From Lwoffella lincolnii (lineage in GTDB: Bacteria; Pseudomonadota; Gammaproteobacteria; Pseudomonadales; Moraxellaceae): DNA of 64,000 nt. Positions 25,114 to 33,535 of this stretch are shown here, piece after piece. The stretch is taken from NCBI RefSeq assembly GCF_002014765.1, contig NZ_MUYT01000004.1, forward strand, positions 124,001 to 188,000, in the 5' to 3' direction. Positions within the stretch are counted from its first letter, which is position 1. Each line of letters opens with the position of its first letter. Under the pieces are notes generated by a model. It saw nothing but the letters and a program-made list of their open reading frames with translations. It did not search any database and was not told where the DNA came from. Position numbers and translations under genes: made by a program.

Positions 25114-26100
25114 ATGTATCAACCGCAGTCGTTAAAACCCACCAAGCAAACAGCACTCATATCACCTTTATCTTGCCATATTTTGGCAATCTTATTGAGT
25201 GTCATCATCATTTTTTTTTGTTTGGGGATTGGCTTTGGTTCATGGTCAAACCCACTACAACTTGATGATGTCGTTTGGCAAATTCGTTATCCACGAGTAT
25301 TAACGTCGCTATTGGTTGGTTTGGCATTATCCGTTGGTGGTGCTGCACTACAGGCTTTATTTGAAAATCCATTGGCAGATGCCAGTTTGATTGGCACATC
25401 AGGCGGGGCAGCGTTAGGCGTGGTGTTAAGCCTAAGCTTAAGTTTGGGTGGTTTTGCTGTGTCCATGTCTGCATTTATTGGTAGTTTATTGGTATGCCTA
25501 TTGATTTTAGTGTGCCATCGCTGGCTCAAAGGTGGAAAAATTGGGCTTTTGATTTTAGGGTTTATCATCAGTGCCTTTTGTGGGGCATTGGTCAGTTTGA
25601 TATTGTTTTTATCCGATGACATGGTGTTACGCAGTGCCACCAATTGGTTGGCAGGAAGTCTGGCAGAAGCAGGTTTTGTGCCGTTACGTTATGCCATCAG
25701 CTGTATGCTGATTGGTCTTTTGATGTTACTGGGTCTTGGTAGAAAGCTGGACATATTAATGCTCGGTGAAACCACCGCCATCTCCATGGGAATGACCGTT
25801 GTTACAACTCAAATGTGGGTAATCATCGCTTGTGCCTTATTGACAGGGGCTGCTGTGTCATTATCAGGGATAATCGGATTTATTGGCATGATAGTCCCCA
25901 ATCTGCTGGTTGGGGCTTTAGGGGGTGGTCGGCAAAAAATTATGTTTTACTCAGGGTGGTTGGGAGCAATCTTTTTATTGGTTGTTGACAGTATTGCACG
26001 TCAAATCGCTTATCCAGTCGATGTGCCTGTCGGTATCATCTTAGCACTGTTAGGCGCACCATTTTTCATATGGCTGTTTGTTCAAAGAAGGTGGGCATAA
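25114..26100 (+). CDS. hmuU: Haem ABC transporter permease HmuU (FecCD family)
   Basis: The inner-membrane permease of the haem importer. The 328-residue protein has the length and pattern of FecCD/BtuC permeases, with about ten hydrophobic helices. Family motifs include RYPRVLTSLLVGLALSVGGAALQALFENPLADASLIGTSGGAA, split across helices 2-3, and GIIGFIGMIVPNLLV near residue 250, the region that contacts the ATPase. The C-terminus PVGIILALLGAPFFIWLF is also typical. It lies 95 bases after hmuT and only two bases before hmuV. Confidence 0.93.
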   Translation: MYQPQSLKPTKQTALISPLSCHILAILLSVIIIFFCLGIGFGSWSNPLQLDDVVWQIRYPRVLTSLLVGLALSVGGAALQALFENPLADASLIGTSGGAALGVVLSLSLSLGGFAVSMSAFIGSLLVCLLILVCHRWLKGGKIGLLILGFIISAFCGALVSLILFLSDDMVLRSATNWLAGSLAEAGFVPLRYAISCMLIGLLMLLGLGRKLDILMLGETTAISMGMTVVTTQMWVIIACALLTGAAVSLSGIIGFIGMIVPNLLVGALGGGRQKIMFYSGWLGAIFLLVVDSIARQIAYPVDVPVGIILALLGAPFFIWLFVQRRWA

Positions 26101-26102
26101 AC

Positions 26103-26894
26103 ATGCCATTCATCAACACATCTGCCAATAAGACATCTGGCGACATCATTATCAACCATCTGTCAGTACAAAACCGCAAAAGAAGCCTACTTAACATGAC
26201 TTATGTCCGCCTGCCTTATCAGCAGATTACGGTGATTATTGGTGCAAATGGGGCAGGAAAAAGCACATTTATTCATGCACTTTTGGGTCAAAAAGCTGAT
26301 TGTCAAATCAATTCAGACATTCACATCAACAAACAACCCCTGCATGATTTGGTCAAACAGGCAAAAATTGCATGGGTTGGACAACATGAACAATTTGAAT
26401 TGCCATTAAACGTCTTAGAATACGCCACATTGGGCGTAACACCACATCTTGCATGGTATCAAATGCCTGATGGCAACATGCTTGCCCAAGCTGAGAAAAC
26501 ACTTGCCGATTTTGGTTTGATTCACTTAAAAAATAACCGTTTACAAACGCTGTCAGGCGGTGAAAAGCAACGTTTGGCCATGGTTCGGGCATTGATGCAA
26601 AATACTGATATTTTATTATTAGATGAGCCAACCAATCATTTGGACATTAAATATCAGCGTTTTTTATTGACCCATCTACAAAGATTACAAAAAGATGAAC
26701 AAAAAACCATCATCATGGTGCTGCATGATTTAAGTCATGCTTATCAGTGTGCAGATTGGGTCATTGCCTTACATCAAGGCAATTTATTGGCACAAGGCAC
26801 ACCAAACGTTGTCATGACTGAGCAAAATTTAACCACGATGTATGAAACGCCCATTCATTCTGTCATGACAAACGCAGGCAAACTGTTTTATTGA
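26103..26894 (+). CDS. hmuV: Haem ABC transporter ATP-binding protein HmuV
   Basis: The ATPase of the haem importer. From the ATG at 26103 (a purine-rich AAGAAGG lies just before) it has 263 residues. Walker A is GANGAGKST, the Q-loop region follows with AWVGQHEQFELP, the signature is LSGGEKQRLAMVRAL, Walker B is ILLLDEPTNHLD, and the switch histidine is in MVLHDLSHAY. All catalytic elements are present. An in-frame ATG at 26070 inside hmuU is possible but less likely. The gene ends the hmuSTUV operon and converges on rpiA with a 16-base gap and no obvious terminator. Confidence 0.94.
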   Translation: MPFINTSANKTSGDIIINHLSVQNRKRSLLNMTYVRLPYQQITVIIGANGAGKSTFIHALLGQKADCQINSDIHINKQPLHDLVKQAKIAWVGQHEQFELPLNVLEYATLGVTPHLAWYQMPDGNMLAQAEKTLADFGLIHLKNNRLQTLSGGEKQRLAMVRALMQNTDILLLDEPTNHLDIKYQRFLLTHLQRLQKDEQKTIIMVLHDLSHAYQCADWVIALHQGNLLAQGTPNVVMTEQNLTTMYETPIHSVMTNAGKLFY

Positions 26895-26910
26895 TATTAT
26901 TTGATTGATA

Positions 26911-27606
26911 TTATTTGATTGTTTCTGTGAATGACAGAATGTCAATGCCAGTTGAGGTGGCTTTTAACACCACATCGGCATGATTAACCGCAAAAATACC
27001 ATGACACACCACCCCCACAAGATTATTTAAAACATGTTCCATGTGTGGTGGCTCACTCACATCTAAGTCATAAGTGTCTAAAATGACGTTACCATAATCG
27101 GTAACAAACCCTTCACGATAAATTGGCTCACCCCCCATTTTAACCAATTCTCTGGCAACGTATGAGCGTGCTTGTGGCAACACTTCAATGGGAATGGGGA
27201 AATCAACCCCCAACTGCTTAACGCTTTTACTGGCATCAACCATACAGACAAACCGCTTTGATGCCGCAGCAACGATTTTTTCTCGTGTTAATGCCCCACC
27301 ACCACCTTTGACCAATTGCAAGGCATCATTCACTTCATCTGCCCCATCAACATACAAATCCAGTTCACCAACAAAATTTAAATCCAGCACATCAATGCCC
27401 AATGCTTTTAGCTTATTTTCGGTTATCTGAGAGCTTGCCACTGCACCTTTTAGCTTCATCTGTGGCAATAGCTCAATCAGACAGTTCACGGTACTGCCTG
27501 TTCCCACTCCCAAAATCATGCCTTCTTCAATATAATCTAAGGCGGCTTTGGCGGCGGCTTGTTTTTGGGTTAAAGCTGGATCGGTATTGGTGTTGACATC
27601 GGTCAT
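26911..27606 (-). CDS. rpiA: Ribose-5-phosphate isomerase A
   Basis: Interconverts ribose-5-phosphate and ribulose-5-phosphate in the pentose phosphate pathway. From the ATG at 27606 the protein has 231 residues. Conserved features are the GVGTGSTVNCLIELL substrate loop, LYVDGADEVN with its catalytic acidic residues, and KGGGGALTREKIVA. The C-terminal part (GNVILDTY, LNNLVGVVCHGIFA) is standard. A longer frame opens at 27669, but its extra 21 residues are not typical of RpiA. It is transcribed toward hmuV and stands alone. Confidence 0.95.
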   Translation of the reverse strand: MTDVNTNTDPALTQKQAAAKAALDYIEEGMILGVGTGSTVNCLIELLPQMKLKGAVASSQITENKLKALGIDVLDLNFVGELDLYVDGADEVNDALQLVKGGGGALTREKIVAAASKRFVCMVDASKSVKQLGVDFPIPIEVLPQARSYVARELVKMGGEPIYREGFVTDYGNVILDTYDLDVSEPPHMEHVLNNLVGVVCHGIFAVNHADVVLKATSTGIDILSFTETIK

Positions 27607-27740
27607 GGTGATTTTTCTTATTTGATAAGTATTGATAAGCCATAATCCGTCATTTAACCACATTATCAATCACAGATGCAATAACAAATACCGTGCCAAA
27701 CAGATGCAGTACCAATAACAGACGCAGTAGAAGATACAAA

Positions 27741-27766
27741 AAAGCCCTTTAAAAAAAAAGGGCTTT
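27741..27766 (-). terminator. Rho-independent terminator after bdhA
   Basis: A perfect 10-bp inverted repeat (AAAGCCCTTT / AAAGGGCTTT) around a 6-base A-rich loop. On the minus strand the stem runs into a T tract. It lies about 60 bases past the bdhA stop. Confidence 0.85.
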
Positions 27767-27827
27767 GAGTTGATACGCTGATGGATTGATGTGATTTATC
27801 TGTCCATCAGCAATTCATCAATTAACA

Positions 27828-28625
27828 TCAGTTCATAAACCAACCATGGCTGGCAACAATGGATTGTCCTGTGAATACTTTGCTTGGAAATGCTGCCAAA
27901 AATAGTGCCAACTGAGCAATGTCATCAACGGTGGTGAATTCTTTATCCACAGTGTGTTTGAGCATGATGTCATTAATCACTTCTTCTTCGCTGATGCCTT
28001 TTTCGGCGGCTTGTTCTGGGATTTGTTTTTCTACCAATGGTGTTTTGACAAACCCAGGACAGATGACATGTGAACGCACATTATGCTCTGCCCCTTCTTT
28101 GGCAAGTACTCGATTTAGCCCAAGTAAGCCATGCTTGGCAGTGACATAAGGGGCTTTGTATAATGACGCTTCATGCGAATGCACTGACCCCATATATATC
28201 ACTGTACCGCCCTTGTTGTCTTTATACATGTGTGGCAAACAAGCTTTGGTGGTCAAAAATGCCCCATCTAAATGAATGGCAAGCATTTTTTTCCAATCAT
28301 CAAACGCCATTTTTTCAATGCGATTAATCACTTGAATGCCTGCATTGGATACCAAAATATCCACTGTGCCATGAGTATCCACCAATTTTTGTACGCCTTT
28401 ATTGACCGCTTCTTCGTTGGTAACATCCATCTCAATGGCGATGGCTTGCCCGCCCTGAGTTTGGATTTCATCAACCACGCTTTGAGCGTTATCAATATTG
28501 ATGTCAGCGATGGCAACGATTGCCCCTGCTTTGGCAAAGGTTTGAGCAATGTCTTTACCGATGCCGCTGGCTGAGCCTGTAACCAGTGCCACTTTACCTG
28601 TTAAATCATGCTTGATTTGAGTCAT
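27828..28625 (-). CDS. bdhA: D-3-hydroxybutyrate dehydrogenase (SDR family)
   Basis: NAD-dependent oxidation of D-3-hydroxybutyrate to acetoacetate. From the ATG at 28625, which has the ribosome-binding site AAGGA, the protein has 265 residues. It carries the short-chain dehydrogenase motifs VTGSASGIG (NAD binding), NAGIQ, the catalytic Ser (YMGSVHSHEAS) and the catalytic YVTAK. The lid region GFVKTPLVEKQIPEQAAEKGISEEEV and the Q-S-I-V-A-S-H-G-W ending resemble PhaB/BdhA-type dehydrogenases specific for 3-hydroxybutyrate. It is followed by a terminator and preceded by scoB-scoA on the same strand, which supports the substrate call. Confidence 0.88.
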   Translation of the reverse strand: MTQIKHDLTGKVALVTGSASGIGKDIAQTFAKAGAIVAIADINIDNAQSVVDEIQTQGGQAIAIEMDVTNEEAVNKGVQKLVDTHGTVDILVSNAGIQVINRIEKMAFDDWKKMLAIHLDGAFLTTKACLPHMYKDNKGGTVIYMGSVHSHEASLYKAPYVTAKHGLLGLNRVLAKEGAEHNVRSHVICPGFVKTPLVEKQIPEQAAEKGISEEEVINDIMLKHTVDKEFTTVDDIAQLALFLAAFPSKVFTGQSIVASHGWFMN

Positions 28626-28794
28626 TGTCGTTATCCTTAGTTTTTGTGATGCAGTTTTTTGATACAGTTGATTGTTTAATAACTTGGTAGTTAAACTGTG
28701 GTTAAACTTAGTTATCACCATCTGGTTATCATTACCTGCTAATCACGTTGCTATTAATACACTGCTATTGTAATACACTGCTATTGATAAATTG

Positions 28795-29424
28795 CTATTG
28801 ATAAACCGTAACAGGCGTTTTTTGTTGCACCTCTTCAAAACTGACACCATCAGCAAGCTCAATAAGTTTTAGCCCTTTATCGGTAACATCATACACACCA
28901 AGCTCAGTGATGATGCGGTCAACCACACCAATGCCTGTCAGCGGCAGTTCACACTTAGGTAATATCTTTGGCTCACCGTGTTTGTTGGTCTGCTCCATCA
29001 ACACAATCACTCTTTGTACGCCAGCGACCAAATCCATCGCACCACCCATGCCCTTGACCAGCTTGTCTGGTATCATCCAATTGGCAAGGTCCCCTTTTTC
29101 AGACACTTCCATCGCCCCTAAGATTGCCAAATTGACATGACCGCCCCGTATCATGGCAAAAGAGGTTGAGCTGTCAAAAAAACTTGCTCCTGTCTGTGCG
29201 GTAACGGTTTGTTTACCTGCATTGATTAAATCAGCATCTACCGTGTCTTGTGTTGGAAATTCGCCGATACCCAGCAGTCCATTTTCTGATTGTAACCAAA
29301 CATTCATGCCATCAGGGATATGGTTAGCAACCAGTGTGGGTAGGCCAATGCCTAAGTTAACATAAAAACCATCTTGCAATTCTTTGGCGGCACGCTGTGC
29401 CATTTGTTCTCTGTTCCAAGCCAT
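28795..29424 (-). CDS. scoB: Succinyl-CoA:3-ketoacid CoA-transferase subunit B
   Basis: The catalytic subunit, activating acetoacetate to acetoacetyl-CoA. The 209-residue protein shows the family start (REQMAQRAAKELQDGFYVNLGIGLPTLVANHIP) and the active-site glutamate motif SENGLLGIG near residue 46. GGHVNLAILGAMEVSEKGDLANW and GIGVVDRIITELGVYDV are equally typical. It lies 137 bases downstream of scoA on the same strand. The pair with bdhA forms a short route from 3-hydroxybutyrate to acetoacetyl-CoA. Confidence 0.93.
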   Translation of the reverse strand: MAWNREQMAQRAAKELQDGFYVNLGIGLPTLVANHIPDGMNVWLQSENGLLGIGEFPTQDTVDADLINAGKQTVTAQTGASFFDSSTSFAMIRGGHVNLAILGAMEVSEKGDLANWMIPDKLVKGMGGAMDLVAGVQRVIVLMEQTNKHGEPKILPKCELPLTGIGVVDRIITELGVYDVTDKGLKLIELADGVSFEEVQQKTPVTVYQ

Positions 29425-29560
29425 GTTATTGTCCTTTTATGAGTGTGTGAAAAAGATGTGATTAAAGGATATGTGGTTAAGGTTATCTGTGTTTGTATTA
29501 TCCATGGTTTTGTTATCCATGGTTTGTGTAGTCCATGCTGTCTGTCATCACACATCAACA

Positions 29561-30262
29561 TCAATCTTTTGTGGTGATTTTCTCAATGCGTTTTTCAACA
29601 GCGGTATTGACCACAATTCTTTGTATGAATATCCCTGGCAGATGCACGTGGTCAGGGTCAATCTCGCCAATCTCTACCAATTCTTCAACTTCAGCAATGG
29701 TGATTTTACCTGCCATCGCACAATCAGGGTTAAAATTACGTGCGGTTTTATTAAATACCAGATTACCCGCTTTATCCGCTTTTTGGGCTTTAATCAATGC
29801 CACATCAGCGGTCAAGCTGTGTTCCATGATGTATTGTTTGCCGTTAAATTCTCGAGTCTCTTTACCATCAGCAACCTGAGTGCCGACCCCTGTGGCGGTA
29901 TAAAAAGCAGGTATGCCCGCCCCACCAGCACGCAATTTCTCTGCCAATGTGCCTTGTGGGGTCAACTCAACTTCCAGCTCACCTGATAAAAACTGGCGTT
30001 CAAATTCTTTATTTTCACCGACATAAGACGCTATCATCTTTTTGATTTGGTGAGTTTGTAATAACAACCCCAACCCAAAATCATCTACGCCTGCGTTGTT
30101 GCTGATGCAGGTTAGGTTTTTGACACCACTATCACGCAAAGCGGTGATTAAAGCTTCTGGAATACCACAAAGCCCAAAACCACCAATGGCAAGCGTTTGC
30201 CCATCAGCAACCACATCTGCCAACGCATCTTTGGCATTGTCATAGACTTTATATTGTTTCAT
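29561..30262 (-). CDS. scoA: Succinyl-CoA:3-ketoacid CoA-transferase subunit A
   Basis: Partner of ScoB. The start at 30262 follows a strong ribosome-binding site (AAGGAG) and gives 233 residues. The CoA-binding loop is GGFGLCGIPEALI. SCOT-type features include CISNNAGVDDFGLGLLL, YVGENKEFERQFLSGELEVELTPQ (split here by family conservation), the oxyanion-region GGAGIPAFYT and ARNFNPDCAMAG. It sits between atoE and scoB on one strand. These motifs fit ScoA better than E. coli AtoD. Confidence 0.93.
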   Translation of the reverse strand: MKQYKVYDNAKDALADVVADGQTLAIGGFGLCGIPEALITALRDSGVKNLTCISNNAGVDDFGLGLLLQTHQIKKMIASYVGENKEFERQFLSGELEVELTPQGTLAEKLRAGGAGIPAFYTATGVGTQVADGKETREFNGKQYIMEHSLTADVALIKAQKADKAGNLVFNKTARNFNPDCAMAGKITIAEVEELVEIGEIDPDHVHLPGIFIQRIVVNTAVEKRIEKITTKD

Positions 30263-30353
30263 AATTTGCTCCTTTTTATAACGATAAATGATAATAATGA
30301 TAAAAGATAACAATAAAACCTGTTTAAACGATAAAAATCGGTCTGGCCAAGGG

Positions 30354-31766
30354 TCAAACTGCCAACCAAAACACCCCACTGATGATTATCCCTGACACCA
30401 ACAAAATAATCAAACAATAACCCATAATTGCTCTGGCATCTAGCCCAGCAATGCCCAATAATGGCAACGCCCAAAATGGCTGAATCATATTCGTCCACGC
30501 ATCGCCCCAAGCGATTGCCATTGCCGTTACCACAGGGTCAATACCCAGCTCAATGCTGGCAGGCAACATCACAGGACCTTGTACCGCAAACTGACCACCA
30601 CCTGATGGCACAAACACATTAACCAACCCAGCACTTAAAAACGCCAAAACAGGCAAACTCTCTGCCGATGCAAAATCAACAAAAAACTGCGTTACCTGTG
30701 TGCTAATAGACACACCATCAGCATCTACCGCTGTCATAATCCCCATGATGCCACCATAAAATGGGAACAGCAACACAATCCCTGTGATGCCACCAATACC
30801 AGAACCCACGGCTCGATAATACCGCTCTAGCGTGCCATGTGACAACAAACCAATGAATAAAAACAGACCAATGACGATATCCAACCCCAAGCTAAAGCCA
30901 CTTTGACCAAATTCACTGACATAATACATGCCTGCAAACACCAACAGCACCCCTGCAATCCATCGACTGTCATCTAATTTTTGAGCGGGGGTGTCTTTTG
31001 CTGGTAAGGCATCATCGCTGTCTTTTAACAATGTGGCATCAATGACGGTGGGGGTTTTTGGGTGCATCAATCGATTTAACATCGGCAAAACCAGCAATAA
31101 TAACCCAACAATGAATAAATTATACCCTGCAAAAAGCGTCTGTGAAATTGGCACCGCATCAGACATCGCCCCAGCTGACAACTTGGCTAAGGTCTCACCG
31201 CCTGTGCTTAAGGTCAATGGAATTGAACCTGCCAAACCACCATGCCACACCAAAAACCCTGAATAAGCGGCCGCCACCAATAACGGATAATCCACGCCCT
31301 TAATTTGCTTGGCAAGTGCTTTGGCAAACACCGCCCCAATCACCAAACCAAAACCCCAGTTTAACCATGAGCCAACCAACCCAACCAAGGTTGCCATCAT
31401 GATTGCCATGTTTGGTGAACGGATCTGACTGGCGATGCCATTCAACAGTTTTTGAATAAATGGGGCATTGGCAAAGGCATAACCTGTTACCAAAATTAAC
31501 GCCATCTGCATGGCAAACCCATGTAAAGACCACAAACCTTTACCCCAAGATCCTGCCACATCAATGATTCCTTGCCCTGTCACCAATATGGCAGCAACAA
31601 AGGCAATGAGTGTTAACATGATGGAAAAAACAAACGGTGATGGTAAATAGCGATTCACCAACGCCACACTGGCGTTGGTTAACATGGCAAAAAATCCCAA
31701 ACGCTCAGATGTTTTTTGGTTGGGCGAATTAGAATTGATGGAAGAATTTTGGGCATCCATGCTCAT
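30354..31766 (-). CDS. atoE: Short-chain fatty acid transporter AtoE
   Basis: A multi-spanning inner-membrane importer for acetoacetate/butyrate-type acids. The start at 31766 follows AAAGGA at good spacing and gives 470 residues. The protein is hydrophobic throughout, with about 11-12 predicted helices. Family motifs include NRYLPSPFVFSIMLTLIAF, NWGFGLVIGAVFAK, WHGGLAGSIPL, FVPSGGGQFAVQGP and WGDAWTNMIQPFWALPLLG. A hydrophilic loop near residues 240-270 precedes the second half. It heads the minus-strand run atoE-scoA-scoB-bdhA and should feed it with substrate. Confidence 0.92.
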   Translation of the reverse strand: MSMDAQNSSINSNSPNQKTSERLGFFAMLTNASVALVNRYLPSPFVFSIMLTLIAFVAAILVTGQGIIDVAGSWGKGLWSLHGFAMQMALILVTGYAFANAPFIQKLLNGIASQIRSPNMAIMMATLVGLVGSWLNWGFGLVIGAVFAKALAKQIKGVDYPLLVAAAYSGFLVWHGGLAGSIPLTLSTGGETLAKLSAGAMSDAVPISQTLFAGYNLFIVGLLLLVLPMLNRLMHPKTPTVIDATLLKDSDDALPAKDTPAQKLDDSRWIAGVLLVFAGMYYVSEFGQSGFSLGLDIVIGLFLFIGLLSHGTLERYYRAVGSGIGGITGIVLLFPFYGGIMGIMTAVDADGVSISTQVTQFFVDFASAESLPVLAFLSAGLVNVFVPSGGGQFAVQGPVMLPASIELGIDPVVTAMAIAWGDAWTNMIQPFWALPLLGIAGLDARAIMGYCLIILLVSGIIISGVFWLAV

Positions 31767-31979
31767 GGGAAATCCTTTTAACAAACATCATTTTAATGAG
31801 TATCAGAGTTAACATAAGAATGTAAACGCATCAGGGTGAAAACGCATCAAAAAACTCATCTCCATATAAGCATTTTTTGCTAAACTTGTAAACCTAAAAA
31901 ACCAAAACACCAAATTCACTGCATCATCACTGCGTCAGATTTTTTTACTGATGTTTTAAGGACGATAAGGATAACGCCC

Positions 31980-33392
31980 ATGAGCACTCTTGCCATCATC
32001 ACCACGTTATTTTTGCTGATGTTTTTTGCTTATCGTGGATATTCCGTCCTGATTTTAGCCCCCATCATGGCGATGTTGGCGGTGGTGCTATCAGGTGATT
32101 TTTTAAACACCATTCCTGCTTATACTGACGTGTTTATGAGTGCGTTGGGTGGCTTTTTGATTAAATTTTTTCCCATATTCTTATTGGGGGCAATCTTTGG
32201 TCGGCTGATGGCAGATTCAGGAGCGGCAGCTGCCATTGCTCGCACGGTGGTGGGCAAGTTGGGAGCAAATAAAGCCATTTTAGCGGTGATTTTGGTGTGT
32301 GCCATTTTAACGTATGGTGGGGTTTCCTTGTTTGTGGTCGCATTCGCCATTTATCCCATTGCCAAAGATTTGTTTAAAGTTGCTGATGTGCCAAAACGCC
32401 TTATCCCTGCTGCCATTGCTTTGGGGTCATTTACCTTTACCATGACCGCTCTGCCTGGTACGCCTGCCATTCAAAATGCCATTCCCATTCCTTATTACAA
32501 CACCAATGTTTTTGCTGCCCCCATGCTTGGCATCATTGGTGGTATGATCATGTTCATCGGTGGTTGGCTATGGTTACAAAGCCGTGCCACAAAGGCAAAT
32601 GCAGCAGGTGAAGGTTATGGCACACATGCTGATGATGACATCGTCATCAATGATGGCACAAATGATGGTACAAACGGTGTGTCCAATAAACACATGTCAA
32701 TGATGATGGCAATGATACCGTTGATATTGGTCATTGGGGTCAATGCGTTGTTGACTTATGTGGTGTTCCCAGCCATGGATTTTAGTGGTCTACAAGCCGC
32801 TTTCCCAAATCTTGCGATTGCAGGGGCATTGGGTCTTTGGTCAATCATCATCTCGTTGATGATTGCTTGTTTGGTGTTGATTGTGATGCGGTTTGGCCAT
32901 TGGAACAATCTACAAGGCTCAATCAATAAAGGCACGTATGATGCCATGTTACCCGTGTTTAATGTTGGCTCTGAAGTGGGTTATGGGGCGGTGATTGCCA
33001 CTTTGGCAGGTTTTGCGATGATTCGAGACAATATTTTAAATTTAAGTCCCAATAACCCACTCATTTCTGAAGCGGTTGCCATGACCACGCTGGCAGGGAT
33101 TACAGGGTCATCATCGGGTGGTTTGAGCATTGCCCTAAAGACGTTGGGAGAAGATTATTATCAAATGGCATTAAATGCTGGCATTGATCCAGAGCTGATG
33201 CACCGTGTGGCCGTTATGGCAGCAGGTGGTTTAGATACCCTACCGCATAGCGGGGCAGTCATCACGGTATTTGCCATTTGTGGGCTGACGCATAAGGAGT
33301 CTTATGTCAATTTGGCGATGGTAACCATGGTAATTCCCATTGTTGCCACCGTGGTGGTCATGATATTGGGAACGATGTTCGGCTCATTTTAG
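31980..33392 (+). CDS. GntP-family permease, probable 3-hydroxybutyrate importer
   Basis: A 470-residue inner-membrane symporter of the GntP group, with about 12 hydrophobic segments. Characteristic pieces are GGFLIKFFPIFLLGAIFGRLM, ALPGTPAIQNAIPIPYYNT, NVGSEVGYGAVIATLAGF and GGLDTLPHSGAVITVFA. A hydrophilic Asn/Asp/Gly loop (about 205-240, with a repeated NDGTNDGTNG) divides the halves. It is divergent from atoE, across a 213-base spacer. GntP members next to 3-hydroxybutyrate dehydrogenase genes often carry hydroxybutyrate, and I infer that role here from context; gluconate or another organic acid cannot be excluded. Confidence 0.82.
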   Translation: MSTLAIITTLFLLMFFAYRGYSVLILAPIMAMLAVVLSGDFLNTIPAYTDVFMSALGGFLIKFFPIFLLGAIFGRLMADSGAAAAIARTVVGKLGANKAILAVILVCAILTYGGVSLFVVAFAIYPIAKDLFKVADVPKRLIPAAIALGSFTFTMTALPGTPAIQNAIPIPYYNTNVFAAPMLGIIGGMIMFIGGWLWLQSRATKANAAGEGYGTHADDDIVINDGTNDGTNGVSNKHMSMMMAMIPLILVIGVNALLTYVVFPAMDFSGLQAAFPNLAIAGALGLWSIIISLMIACLVLIVMRFGHWNNLQGSINKGTYDAMLPVFNVGSEVGYGAVIATLAGFAMIRDNILNLSPNNPLISEAVAMTTLAGITGSSSGGLSIALKTLGEDYYQMALNAGIDPELMHRVAVMAAGGLDTLPHSGAVITVFAICGLTHKESYVNLAMVTMVIPIVATVVVMILGTMFGSF

Positions 33393-33535
33393 CCTGGCCC
33401 AGCATCAGCCTTGCCACATAATCCATTAACAAAATTCAGAAAATTACGTTATCATAGGGATAAGTCGTTATTCCTTTTTAAAATTCATCGTTTAACGCAT
33501 CATTTAATTCATCGTTTAAAGCTCATAGGTGATTT

